The notes below the pieces were generated by a model. That model was not told the DNA's origin and did no database searches. It saw nothing but the letters and a program-made list of their open reading frames with translations. A DNA stretch of 8,305 nucleotides from the NCBI GenBank assembly GCA_007131845.1, contig SLPT01000149.1, positions 1-8,305 on the forward strand. Reading direction: 5' to 3'. The DNA comes from Desulfobacteraceae bacterium. Its GTDB lineage: Bacteria > Desulfobacterota > Desulfobacteria > Desulfobacterales > Desulfosalsimonadaceae. How positions within the stretch are numbered: position 1 is the first letter of the stretch; the number at the start of each line of letters is the position of its first letter. A program made the translations under genes and the position numbers. Shown in pieces: positions 1-8,305 of the stretch.

Positions 1-1983
1 GTTTCCTCCGGGCTTTTCGGGTATCTTTCCTATGACCTCAAGGCATATATCGAACGGCTCCCGAAAACCGTCATGGACGTCTTTCACCTTCCCCTTCTGG
101 TGCTTTCCGCCCCTTCTGCGATACTGACGGAAGACCGGGAGACAGGAAGCCGGTTTTTACACCTGGCGGCCTGGAAGCCGCCGGAACAATCCTCCCCAAA
201 GACCCAAGAGGCTCCGGGTCCGGATCCCGAAGCGGTGCGGCGGTTTTTTTTCGGTCGTCTGGAAGGGCCTCCGGCGTCCTTGGCCGCTGATGGCGCACCA
301 TCTTTTGCCGGCGACGGAAACGCCTTTGCATCGTCTTTTTCCAGGAAGACCTACATGGCAGCGGTGGAGCGGATCAAAGAATACATCGTCTCCGGCCATA
401 TTTACCAGGCAAATCTTTCCCAGCGCTTCGAAGGGGCTTTTTACGGATCTGCCTTCGCCATGTTCCGGGAGTTGTTCGAAACAGCCCCGGCCCCGTTTTA
501 TGCCTACGTGAACGCGGGCGATCACCAGGTTGTATCCACCTCCCCGGAGCGGTTTCTTCTTCGTTCCGGCCGGCGCGTGGAGACCCGGCCCATCAAGGGA
601 ACCCGCCCGCGCGGGACGACGCCCAAAACGGACCGGGAAAACGCCGAAGCGCTGATGGCAAGCGCCAAGGATGACGCGGAGTTGTCCATGATCGTCGATT
701 TGATGCGAAACGATCTCGGGCGCGTCTGTGAGGGGGGCAGCGTGCGCGTATCCGAGCACCGGCGTCTGGAATCCTACAAAAATGTCTTTCACCTGGTGTC
801 GGTGGTGGAGGGGACGCTCCAGAAAGACAAGGACAGTGTCGATCTTCTTTTGGCGGCCTTTCCGGGCGGTTCGATAACGGGCTGCCCGCGGATCCGGGCT
901 ATGGAAATCATCGACGAGCTCGAGCCCTGCGCGCGGCATATCTACACGGGATCGATTGGCTACATCGGCTTTAACGACACCATGGATCTTTCCATCGCCA
1001 TCCGCACCGCCACCATCACGAAAGGCCGGATTTGTTTTTCCGTGGGCGGCGGCGTGGTGTTTGATTCCGACCCGTCCGACGAGTACGAGGAGACCCTCCA
1101 TAAAGGCAAGTCGATCATGGGCATGTTCGAAAAAAAAGACTCCCCGCCGGAAGTGCCGCCTGCCAAGGCATGGTTTAACGGTGTGCTGGTACCCGCCGAA
1201 GACGTCCGGTTCGGGGCGGGGGAAAAGGGGGTGCGATACGGATACGGGTTTTTCGAAACGATCCGGGCGGAGCGGGGACATCCGGACTATCTGAAAGAGC
1301 ACATGGCGCGGTTTGACCGGACCTGGCAGGCGCTTTTTTCATCGCCGCCGCCCGATATGACATGGCAGGAGATTATTCGCCAGGTCATATCGGCAAACGG
1401 ACTGGCGGAACGCCTGGCCGTCGTCCGGATCACCGCTGCCTGCATCGACGACGAAACAATCCCTGTTTCCGCAAATATCGCGGTTACCGCGGAGCCGGCA
1501 AAACACCGGCTGTCGGTGCCAGGCAAGGATGCCCTGGATGTAGCCGTCTACCCGCATCCCCGCCAGACGCCCCTGGCGGATCACAAGACGCTGAACTATC
1601 TCTATTATTATCTTGCCGGAAAATGGGCAAAGCAAAACGGTTACGACGAGGCCGTGATACAAAACCCGGACGGAACGGTATCCGAGACCAATACCGCAAA
1701 CATGATCTGCATCCGGGGCGATTGCGCGGTGATCCCCGCATCGGCCCACGTACTTTCCGGCATCATGGCGGAGAAGGTGAGCGCCTTTTTGCAAGACAGT
1801 GGATGGCGCGTGGTGAAAGAGCGTCTATCCACCGGCGACCTGCATGGTTTTGACGCGGTTTTTCTGACCAACTCTCTGCTGGGGGCGGCATGCGTCCGCT
1901 CCGTGGACGGCCGCCCCATCCCGGTGGATAAAAGCCTTTACAAACGCATCAACCGCCATGTCTTGCAGGGCGGGACCGGCTGA
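1..1983 (+). CDS. pabBC: Fused aminodeoxychorismate synthase component I / 4-amino-4-deoxychorismate lyase (PabB-PabC), 5' truncated
   Basis: The reading frame is open from base 1, and its first codons read GLFGYLSYDLK, a conserved PabB/TrpE N-terminal-domain motif. The gene therefore starts upstream, and the ATG at 73 is internal. The chorismate-binding domain spans about nt 340-1130. It carries PIKGTRPRG, with Lys at nt 595-597; in this family Lys at this position marks PabB, whereas TrpE has PIAGT. It also carries GGSITGCPRIRAMEIIDELE and ends in DEYEETLHKGKSIM. After a short linker, a class IV PLP domain (about nt 1170-1980) begins WFNGVLVPAEDVRFG. It has the likely PLP lysine in DHKTLNYL (nt 1585-1587) and the cofactor-binding stretch DGTVSETNTANMI. 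Together the two halves would convert chorismate and amide nitrogen to 4-aminobenzoate plus pyruvate for folate synthesis in the cytoplasm; a PabA glutaminase must be encoded elsewhere. The 660 residues visible suggest that roughly 60-90 are missing. Alternatives for the C-terminal domain (branched-chain or D-amino-acid aminotransferase) are less likely because of the fusion. Confidence 0.95.
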   Translation, partial: VSSGLFGYLSYDLKAYIERLPKTVMDVFHLPLLVLSAPSAILTEDRETGSRFLHLAAWKPPEQSSPKTQEAPGPDPEAVRRFFFGRLEGPPASLAADGAPSFAGDGNAFASSFSRKTYMAAVERIKEYIVSGHIYQANLSQRFEGAFYGSAFAMFRELFETAPAPFYAYVNAGDHQVVSTSPERFLLRSGRRVETRPIKGTRPRGTTPKTDRENAEALMASAKDDAELSMIVDLMRNDLGRVCEGGSVRVSEHRRLESYKNVFHLVSVVEGTLQKDKDSVDLLLAAFPGGSITGCPRIRAMEIIDELEPCARHIYTGSIGYIGFNDTMDLSIAIRTATITKGRICFSVGGGVVFDSDPSDEYEETLHKGKSIMGMFEKKDSPPEVPPAKAWFNGVLVPAEDVRFGAGEKGVRYGYGFFETIRAERGHPDYLKEHMARFDRTWQALFSSPPPDMTWQEIIRQVISANGLAERLAVVRITAACIDDETIPVSANIAVTAEPAKHRLSVPGKDALDVAVYPHPRQTPLADHKTLNYLYYYLAGKWAKQNGYDEAVIQNPDGTVSETNTANMICIRGDCAVIPASAHVLSGIMAEKVSAFLQDSGWRVVKERLSTGDLHGFDAVFLTNSLLGAACVRSVDGRPIPVDKSLYKRINRHVLQGGTG

Positions 1984-2005
1984 AAAACGCGCCAGATTCA
2001 GGTAT

Positions 2006-3232
2006 TCAGTGCCCCAGCGCTTCCCGGATTCGCGCCATGGCGGTTTCCACGTTTTCGGCGCTGTTGAAAGCGGAAAGCCTGATATGACGGGTTCCGCATG
2101 TGCCGAATCCGGCGCCCGGAGTGCAGACCACCCCGGCCTTGTTGAGCAGCATGTCGAACAAATTCCAGGAATCGGTTTTCGCATCGATCCAGACATAGGG
2201 GGAATGCTTTCCGCCGACATAATCGTATCCCAGCGCATCCATTTCCTTGCGGATTCTGTCGGCGTTGGCCATGTATCCGGCGATGATTTCGGCGCACTGG
2301 CGTTTTCCCGCCTCGCTGTAAACCGCTTCCGCCGCCCGCTGTACCGGGTAGGATACGCCGTTGAACTTGGTGCTGTGCCGCCGGTTCCAGAGTGCATGGA
2401 GGCTATGGGCGCTTCCTGACGCATCGTAGGCCATACATTCTTTGGGCACCACGGTAAACGCGCAGCGGGTTCCCGTAAAGCCGGCGGTTTTGGAAAAACT
2501 GCGGAATTCCACGGCCACTTCCCGGGCGCCGGGTATTTCGTAGATGGATTTCACCATTGAGTCGTCCCGTATAAAGGCCTCGTAAGCGGCATCAAAGAGG
2601 ATCAGGGCCTTGTTTCGGCGCGCGTAGTCGACCCATCCGGCAAGGGCTTCCCGGGTGACGGTGGCGCCTGTCGGGTTGTTGGGAAAGCATAAATATATCA
2701 GGTCGACGGGGGTGTCGGGAATCTGCGGGATGAAATCGTTTTCCGGGGTGCTTTCAAGATAGACGATGTTTTCGAAGCGTCCGTCCCGGATGGGGCCGGT
2801 TCTTCCGGCCATGACGTTGGTGTCCACGTAGACGGGATACACCGGGTCCGGAATGGCGATGGTGATATCGGTGGAAAGAATTTCCTGGAAGTTTCCGGTA
2901 TCGCACTTGGCCCCGTCGCTGATGAAGATTTCGTCGGCGTTGACCTCGGCGTTGCGCGCGGCAAAATCGTTTCGGGCGATGGTTTCCCGCAAAAACGGAT
3001 ACCCCTGCTCCGGGCCGTATCCCCGGAACGTGCCGTCCGCGGCCATTTCATCCACGGCCTTGTGAAACGCTTCAACGCATGCCGGGGGAAGCGCCCGGGT
3101 GGCATCCCCGATACCCAGGCGTATGATTTCTCTTTCCGGGTTATTTTCGGAGAATTCGTTGATTTTCTGTGCAATGGTGGCAAACAGGTACGAAGTCTGG
3201 AGCTTCAGGTAATGTTCATTGATCCGGATCAT
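2006..3232 (-). CDS. dapL: LL-diaminopimelate aminotransferase
   Basis: This is a 408-residue class I/II PLP aminotransferase, the usual DapL length. It converts tetrahydrodipicolinate plus glutamate to LL-diaminopimelate in one step, replacing the DapD/DapC/DapE succinylase branch and feeding lysine and peptidoglycan synthesis. Visible motifs are [11 protein letters not shown] (from residue 40), [12 protein letters not shown] (72-83), [12 protein letters not shown] (105-116), [16 protein letters not shown] (from 128), FPNNPTG (183-189), DAAYEAF (214-220), the PLP-lysine motif [12 protein letters not shown] with Lys248, and the substrate-carboxylate arginine region RHIRLSAF near 385. The [10 protein letters not shown] and [11 protein letters not shown] signatures separate DapL from generic aspartate aminotransferases. 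The ATG at 3230-3232 is preceded by TAAGG at 3241-3245 (8-nt gap to the start codon), and the protein begins at the family-typical N-terminus ([14 protein letters not shown]). The gene is convergent with pabBC, 22 bp away, with no clear terminator hairpin between them. It is divergent from tilS. Confidence 0.95.
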   Translation of the reverse strand: MIRINEHYLKLQTSYLFATIAQKINEFSENNPEREIIRLGIGDATRALPPACVEAFHKAVDEMAADGTFRGYGPEQGYPFLRETIARNDFAARNAEVNADEIFISDGAKCDTGNFQEILSTDITIAIPDPVYPVYVDTNVMAGRTGPIRDGRFENIVYLESTPENDFIPQIPDTPVDLIYLCFPNNPTGATVTREALAGWVDYARRNKALILFDAAYEAFIRDDSMVKSIYEIPGAREVAVEFRSFSKTAGFTGTRCAFTVVPKECMAYDASGSAHSLHALWNRRHSTKFNGVSYPVQRAAEAVYSEAGKRQCAEIIAGYMANADRIRKEMDALGYDYVGGKHSPYVWIDAKTDSWNLFDMLLNKAGVVCTPGAGFGTCGTRHIRLSAFNSAENVETAMARIREALGH

Positions 3233-3288
3233 GGGAATATCCTTAAATAATTTGGTTTGTCATGGTATCTTCTTCCGGGCGAATAATC

Positions 3289-3415
3289 TTGATGCACTCG
3301 TAAAAGTTTAAGATCAAGGCTTGCGCGATTTCGAAGAATGCAGCGTACTTGTCGTACGTGAAATTCTGAGAAATCGCGCGTAACGCAGATATTGGACTTT
3401 TTTCGAAGCCGTCAA
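3289..3415. repeat. 127-bp imperfect palindrome, MITE-like or REP-like element
   Basis: The two ends are an imperfect inverted repeat. The left arm begins TTGATGCACTCGTAAAA at 3289, and the reverse complement of the right arm begins TTGACGGCTTCGAAAAAA at 3415. Inside them are perfect 9-bp arms GCGCGATTT (3323-3331) and AAATCGCGC (3371-3379). The centre is a 5-bp stem with a 5-nt loop, CGTAC-TTGTC-GTACG (3344-3358). The segments between are partly complementary, so the whole could fold into one long hairpin. It has no coding capacity. The form fits a small non-autonomous transposable element or an extragenic palindrome family, but only one copy is in the window, so membership of a dispersed family is inference. 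AATCTTGATGCA and AATCTTGTTGCA (11 of 12 identical) occur at the left edge and just beyond the right edge, and could be a relic of target-site duplication. Confidence 0.6.
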
Positions 3416-3426
3416 TCTTGTTGCAT

Positions 3427-3456
3427 TCTATAATCCAACATGCGCTTGCTTGTCAA
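3427..3456 (-). promoter_or_regulatory. Candidate sigma-70-type promoter for dapL
   Basis: Read on the minus strand, a perfect -35 hexamer TTGACA (3451-3456) is followed after 18 bp by TATAGA (3427-3432, four of six matches to TATAAT). Transcription would start near 3420 and proceed toward dapL. That gives an untranslated leader of roughly 190 nt which includes the entire 127-bp palindrome. The hexamers are seen directly; promoter function is inferred. On the plus strand the same place contains a perfect TATAAT (3429-3434), but with no acceptable -35 at the right distance. Confidence 0.5.
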
Positions 3457-3484
3457 TCGACGGACTTCAACCGGTTTTGGGCGG

Positions 3485-3554
3485 CAGGGCAATCTATAGC
3501 GAAATTCCGCGGCATCCAGGCATCCGCAGGTTAAAGTTGCCGGCGATTGCCCTG
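3485..3554. repeat. 10-bp perfect inverted repeat between the divergent promoters
   Basis: CAGGGCAATC (3485-3494) is matched by its exact reverse complement GATTGCCCTG (3545-3554). The arm centres are 60 bp apart, and the pair lies between the candidate dapL -35 and the candidate tilS -35. It could be paired operator half-sites for a shared regulator, or a loose stem in a transcript. Similarity does not extend beyond 10 bp, so chance remains possible. Confidence 0.35.
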
Positions 3555-3573
3555 TTTTGAACGGGAATTGTTG

Positions 3574-3602
3574 TTGCATTCTGAGCGGTTATGGTATATA
3601 TA
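3574..3602 (+). promoter_or_regulatory. Candidate promoter for the tilS-ftsH-folP-coaX operon
   Basis: TTGCAT (3574-3579, a weak -35) is separated by 17 bp from TATATA (3597-3602, a good -10). Transcription would begin near 3609, giving a leader of about 70 nt before the tilS ATG. The -35 is poor, so activation or a different sigma factor is possible. No other plausible pair is obvious nearer the gene. Confidence 0.4.
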
Positions 3603-3677
3603 AGAAGACTTTTGCCTGCCGGGTTGAAACCGTTTTTCCGGATGCATGTCCCGGCGGCCGGGGGGTGAAACAGGCCC

Positions 3678-5180
3678 ATGGAGTATACGAAACCCGTTGA
3701 TTTGGCACCGTTACGGCACCTGGCGCCCCTGGTCCGGAAAGTTGCCGGCACCATCGCCGCTCATTCCATGATTGCAGCCGGTGATCGGGTGCTTGTGGGG
3801 GTGTCCGGCGGTATGGATTCGGTTGCCCTGCTGCGTGTCCTGGAGGTCCTTGGCGAATCCGAAGGGTGGCGCCTCGGTATCGCACACCTGCACCACGGCT
3901 TGCGGGGGGCGGAAGCCGACCGGGATGCGGCTTTCGTGGAAGACCTTGCAAAAACAAGGAACGTGCCTTATTATAAGAAACGGGTCGATCTTCATAAAAT
4001 ACGAAAGCAATCCGGCAGAAATCTTGAAGAGGCCGGGAGAGACGCCCGGTACGCCTTTTTTCATGAGATCGTCAGCCGGTTCGGATTTGACCGGATTGCG
4101 GTGGGGCATCACCTCGAGGATGATGCGGAGCTTATACTGATGAACATGCTGCGCGGCAGCGGACCGGCCGGAATGTCGGGCATTCCGCCCGTACGCGGAC
4201 GGATCGTCCGGCCGCTCATCAACTGCCGCCCGAAGGAAATTGAATCGTTTCTGCGTTCCGAAAACATTGCATATGTCCACGACCAGAGCAACGACAATAC
4301 CCGGTTCCAGCGCAATCATATCCGCCATCGACTGATCCCCGCACTCGAGCAGTATAATCCCCGTGTTGTCGAAAGTCTTCACAGGATGGGACAACTATCC
4401 GCCGGGGAAAACCGGTGGATCGAATCCCTGGTTTCCCCTGTTTTCGAAAGGGCGGTATCGGATCGTAGCACGGGGAGACTCGTTATGGATACCGGTATCC
4501 TGGTTTCGCAGCCGGAGCCTGTCGCGCGGCGAATGGTGCGCAAGGCGATTCTGGAGGTAAAAGGAAGCCTCCGGCGCATGGCTTTCCGGCATGTTGATGC
4601 GGTGCTGGAACTTGCCCGCAGATCCGCCGGGCCGGGCGCTCAGCTTCATCTTCCGGGGAACGTGCGCGTGACGAGATGCGGAAACGGGATGGGCGCCGAG
4701 GGCTTGGTGTTTGCCGCCGAAACAAAGCCCCTTCGCACAAGTGCTCCGGCCGTGCCGGATACGCCGGTTTTTTCGCATATCGTGACGCGGGATGCGGCTG
4801 TTTCAAGTTGCATCGATATTCCGGAAGCCGGGTGCAGAATGCTCTTTTCCCGCTATCCGGCTCATTCGATCCGTTTGTTTCCGGGACCGGATACCGCCGT
4901 GGCCGATTGGGGCGGGCTCGATTTTCCGCTGGAGGTTCGAAACGTTTTACCCGGCGACCGCTTCGTGCCGCTTGGCATGAAGCATTCGCAGAAACTGAAA
5001 AATTTTTTCATCAACAACAAGGTGCCTCGATACAGGCGGCCTCTTGTTCCGCTGGTCACCAGCGCGGGGCGGATCGTGTGGATCGCCGGGATGCGCATGG
5101 ATGATCGGTTCCGGGTGACCGACAAGACCCGGGCGGTGCTCGTTATCCGGCAGGAGCCACTGACAGGTGGTAAGCGGTGA
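3678..5180 (+). CDS. tilS: tRNA(Ile)-lysidine synthase
   Basis: TilS ATP-dependently attaches lysine to C34 of the CAU-anticodon tRNA-Ile, changing its charging from methionine to isoleucine and its decoding to AUA. The 500-residue protein has the N-type ATP pyrophosphatase P-loop SGGMDS (residues 43-48), LHHGLRG (71-77), and a GHHLEDDAELILMNMLRGSG segment (143-162). It also has VRPLI (177-181) and the conserved SNDNTRFQRNHIR block (204-216). The C-terminal substrate-binding domain includes LPGDRFVPLG (424-433) and KLKNFFINNKVPRYRRPLVP (439-458). The HHxDDxxET motif reads HHLEDDAEL, a mild departure from consensus. The ATG at 3678 is supported by a strong Shine-Dalgarno, GGGGGTGA (3661-3668), 9 nt upstream. 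The protein is somewhat longer than many TilS proteins at the N-terminus, with about 40 residues before the P-loop. It is the first gene of the plus-strand operon. Confidence 0.95.
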   Translation: MEYTKPVDLAPLRHLAPLVRKVAGTIAAHSMIAAGDRVLVGVSGGMDSVALLRVLEVLGESEGWRLGIAHLHHGLRGAEADRDAAFVEDLAKTRNVPYYKKRVDLHKIRKQSGRNLEEAGRDARYAFFHEIVSRFGFDRIAVGHHLEDDAELILMNMLRGSGPAGMSGIPPVRGRIVRPLINCRPKEIESFLRSENIAYVHDQSNDNTRFQRNHIRHRLIPALEQYNPRVVESLHRMGQLSAGENRWIESLVSPVFERAVSDRSTGRLVMDTGILVSQPEPVARRMVRKAILEVKGSLRRMAFRHVDAVLELARRSAGPGAQLHLPGNVRVTRCGNGMGAEGLVFAAETKPLRTSAPAVPDTPVFSHIVTRDAAVSSCIDIPEAGCRMLFSRYPAHSIRLFPGPDTAVADWGGLDFPLEVRNVLPGDRFVPLGMKHSQKLKNFFINNKVPRYRRPLVPLVTSAGRIVWIAGMRMDDRFRVTDKTRAVLVIRQEPLTGGKR

Positions 5181-5240
5181 GTATAGCCGTCAAAACGGGG
5201 ATAAAAACATAATCAATCACATGTATACCGATACGCGTGC

Positions 5241-5254
5241 GGAGGATTTCTGAC

Positions 5255-5257
<3 letters not shown>
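5241..5257 (+). promoter_or_regulatory. Ribosome binding site that fixes a TTG start for ftsH
   Basis: GGAGG at 5241-5245, followed by 9 nt, leads to TTG at 5255-5257. Starting there gives MNAFNKNLALWIVV, the typical FtsH N-terminus with a few residues before the first membrane helix. The more upstream in-frame GTG at 5237 would overlap this Shine-Dalgarno and has no good one of its own. The 74-nt gap after tilS otherwise holds nothing I can call, and no terminator is visible. Confidence 0.75.
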
Positions 5258-7295
<2,038 letters not shown>

Positions 7296-7315
<20 letters not shown>

Positions 7316-8180
7316 TCTGGAAACGAAAAACGGCGTGCTGGCTCTGGGATCAAGCACCTGCATCATGGGGATTCTCAATGTCACGCCGGATTCCTTTTCG
7401 GACGGGGGTCGGTATTTTTCCCTGGATGCCGCCCTGGAACGCGCCCGGCAATTGATCGCGGACGGGGCGGATATCCTGGATATCGGGGGAGAATCGAGCA
7501 GGCCGTTTTCCGAACCGGTCAGCGAGGCGGAGGAGCTTCGCCGGGTGATTCCGGTGATCGAGCACCTGGCGAGGAATCTGGATGTGCCGATTTCCATCGA
7601 TACCACCAAGGCATCCGTGGCAAAACAGGCCCTGGCGGCCGGCGCCGCGATGATCAACGACATCAGTGCGCTTCGTTTCGATCCGGATATGGCCGGTGTG
7701 GCGGCGGATACCGGTGCCCCCGTGGTTTTGATGCACATGCTGGGATCGCCCAAAGATATGCAGGTCGATCCCAGTTATGACGACTTGATGGGCGAGATTC
7801 ATTGGTTTCTGGAGCGCGCGGTCCTGGATGCGGAAGAAGCCGGAATTTCCCGGACGAAAATCATCATTGATCCGGGCATCGGGTTCGGTAAAACAGTGTC
7901 GCACAACCTGGAGTTGATCCACCGGCTTGACCGGTTTTCGGATCTGGATGTTCCCATCCTGGCAGGACCCTCCCGGAAGGCGTTTATCCGAAAGCTCCTG
8001 GCCGGAAAAAACCAGCTCGACAACGAAGCCGATGCATCCCACGACGCGGTGGAGACCGGAACCGTGGCCGCCGTTTGCGCATCGATCCTCAGCGGCGCCC
8101 ATATCGTCCGCGTGCATGACGTTGCCCGCACCCGCGCAGCCGCCACCATCGCAGATGCCGTCAAAAACGCCCAACAGTAA
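7296..8180 (+). CDS. folP: Dihydropteroate synthase
   Basis: DHPS condenses 4-aminobenzoate with hydroxymethyl-dihydropterin pyrophosphate to form dihydropteroate, the step inhibited by sulfonamides. The 294-residue TIM barrel carries the family motifs in order: MGILNVTPDSFSDGG (24-38), GADILDIGGESSRP (57-70), ISIDTTKASVA (99-109), and GAAMINDISAL (116-126). These are followed by MHMLGSPKDMQ (146-156), IIIDPGIGFGKT (189-200), AGPSRKAFI (223-231) and VRVHDV (271-276). The loop-2 sequence is ESSRPFS where many families have ESTRPG, a conservative change. The ATG at 7296 is the nearest sensible start: it lies inside the end of ftsH, giving a 20-nt overlap, with only a weak AAAAGAAG upstream, so translation is probably coupled to ftsH. 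An in-frame open stretch extends up to 7014 but is out-of-frame ftsH sequence. FolP would use the product of the pabBC gene at the other end of the window. Confidence 0.96.
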
Positions 8181-8192
8181 GGAATATCGTTG

Positions 8193-8305
8193 ATGCTTCT
8201 CGTGCTGGATGTCGGAAATACGCATACCGTGGTGGGTTTTTATGACGACGATCGATGGATCCACGACTGGCGGATCCACACGGAAACCCGGCTGACGGAT
8301 GACGA
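8193..8305 (+). CDS. coaX: Type III pantothenate kinase, N-terminal fragment (truncated by window end)
   Basis: Thirty-seven codons are visible, beginning MLLVLDVGNTHTVVGFYDDD. The DVGNTxxxxG pattern is the N-terminal phosphate-binding motif of CoaX in the ASKHA fold, and the following WIHDWRIHTETRLTDD matches the next conserved stretch (DWR...T...T.DE). CoaX phosphorylates pantothenate in the first step of coenzyme A synthesis. Unlike CoaA it is typically insensitive to CoA feedback and needs a monovalent cation. The start is supported by AAGGA (8179-8183) with 9 nt to the ATG, and it lies 12 nt after the folP stop, so it belongs to the same operon. The rest of the gene is beyond the window. 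Bordetella Baf-type proteins belong to the same family; the fragment is too short to say more. Confidence 0.88.
   Translation, partial: MLLVLDVGNTHTVVGFYDDDRWIHDWRIHTETRLTDD

Larger units (their letters stand above)
3418..3582. repeat. 12-bp direct repeat, one copy at each divergent promoter
   Basis: TTGTTGCATTCT occurs exactly at 3418-3429 and again at 3571-3582, 153 bp apart. The first copy overlaps the candidate dapL -10 and start-site region. The second covers the candidate tilS -35. The duplication is seen directly; a regulatory role is inference from its position alone. Confidence 0.4.
3233..3677. other. Divergent dapL/tilS intergenic region (445 bp)
   Basis: I see no convincing protein-coding gene here. 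The region contains, from dapL outwards, the dapL leader with its ribosome binding site, a 127-bp imperfect palindrome (3289-3415), and a candidate dapL promoter on the minus strand (3427-3456). Next come a 10-bp inverted repeat (3485-3494/3545-3554), a candidate tilS promoter (3574-3602) and the tilS leader. Parts of it are visibly more AT-rich than the flanking genes. An 8-nt tandem repeat (GGCATCCA/GGCATCCG, 3511-3526) and a possible hairpin in the tilS leader (3616-3623 with 3650-3657, one G-T pair), just upstream of its Shine-Dalgarno, are also present but may be fortuitous. Confidence 0.8.

Noticed and set aside
157..1302. 381-codon open frame antisense to pabBC
   Set aside because: Its composition is Arg/Gly/His-rich with no family resemblance, opposite a fully supported PabB domain; it is a shadow.
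1984..2005. Bidirectional terminator between convergent pabBC and dapL
   Set aside because: The 22-bp gap shows no stable stem followed by a T run on either strand.
3289..3415. Integron attC site
   Set aside because: Although the palindrome is of attC-like length, the expected RYYYAAC and GTTRRRY core sites are absent at the ends and the neighbours are housekeeping genes.
3429..3434. Perfect TATAAT on the plus strand as a second tilS promoter
   Set aside because: No -35-like hexamer lies 16-18 bp upstream, and the site coincides with the better-supported minus-strand dapL -10.
5221..5253. Ten-codon open frame (ATG to TGA) ending just before the ftsH TTG, a possible leader peptide
   Set aside because: It has no Shine-Dalgarno of its own, no runs of regulatory codons and no attenuator-like stems; very short frames like this are expected by chance.

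Overview
The window looks like an ordinary chromosomal housekeeping region from a GC-rich, Gram-negative-type bacterium. I infer Desulfobacterota (former Deltaproteobacteria). The inference rests on the LL-diaminopimelate aminotransferase (DapL) route to lysine and peptidoglycan, a fused PabB-PabC protein, the gene order tilS-ftsH-folP-coaX, and a long palindromic element between genes. No ribosomal RNA or other taxonomic marker confirms this.

Layout: (1) 1-1983, plus strand, is the 3' portion of a fused para-aminobenzoate gene, with a PabB-type chorismate-binding domain followed by a PabC-type class IV lyase. Its N-terminus lies outside the window. (2) 2006-3232, minus strand, is dapL, convergent with pabBC across a 22-bp gap. 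(3) 3233-3677 is a 445-bp divergent promoter region. It holds a good candidate dapL promoter, a candidate tilS promoter, a 127-bp imperfect palindrome, a 12-bp direct repeat with one copy at each promoter, and a 10-bp inverted repeat. (4) 3678-8305, plus strand, is a likely operon: tilS, ftsH, folP and the first 37 codons of coaX. Spacing is tight after ftsH: folP overlaps it by 20 nt, and coaX starts 12 nt after folP.

Functionally, pabBC makes 4-aminobenzoate from aminodeoxychorismate, and FolP condenses it with the pterin, so folate genes sit at both ends. TilS modifies tRNA-Ile, FtsH is the membrane quality-control protease, CoaX starts CoA synthesis, and DapL supplies LL-diaminopimelate. 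The set resembles the Bacillus subtilis tilS-hprT-ftsH-coaX...pab-folP neighbourhood, with the ftsH-folP adjacency also known from Escherichia coli.

I find no defence system, CRISPR array, insertion sequence, tRNA or rRNA. The least explained part is the divergent intergenic region, where the palindrome lies between the predicted dapL promoter and its start codon and so would be transcribed as dapL leader. I see no evidence for a new multi-gene system.
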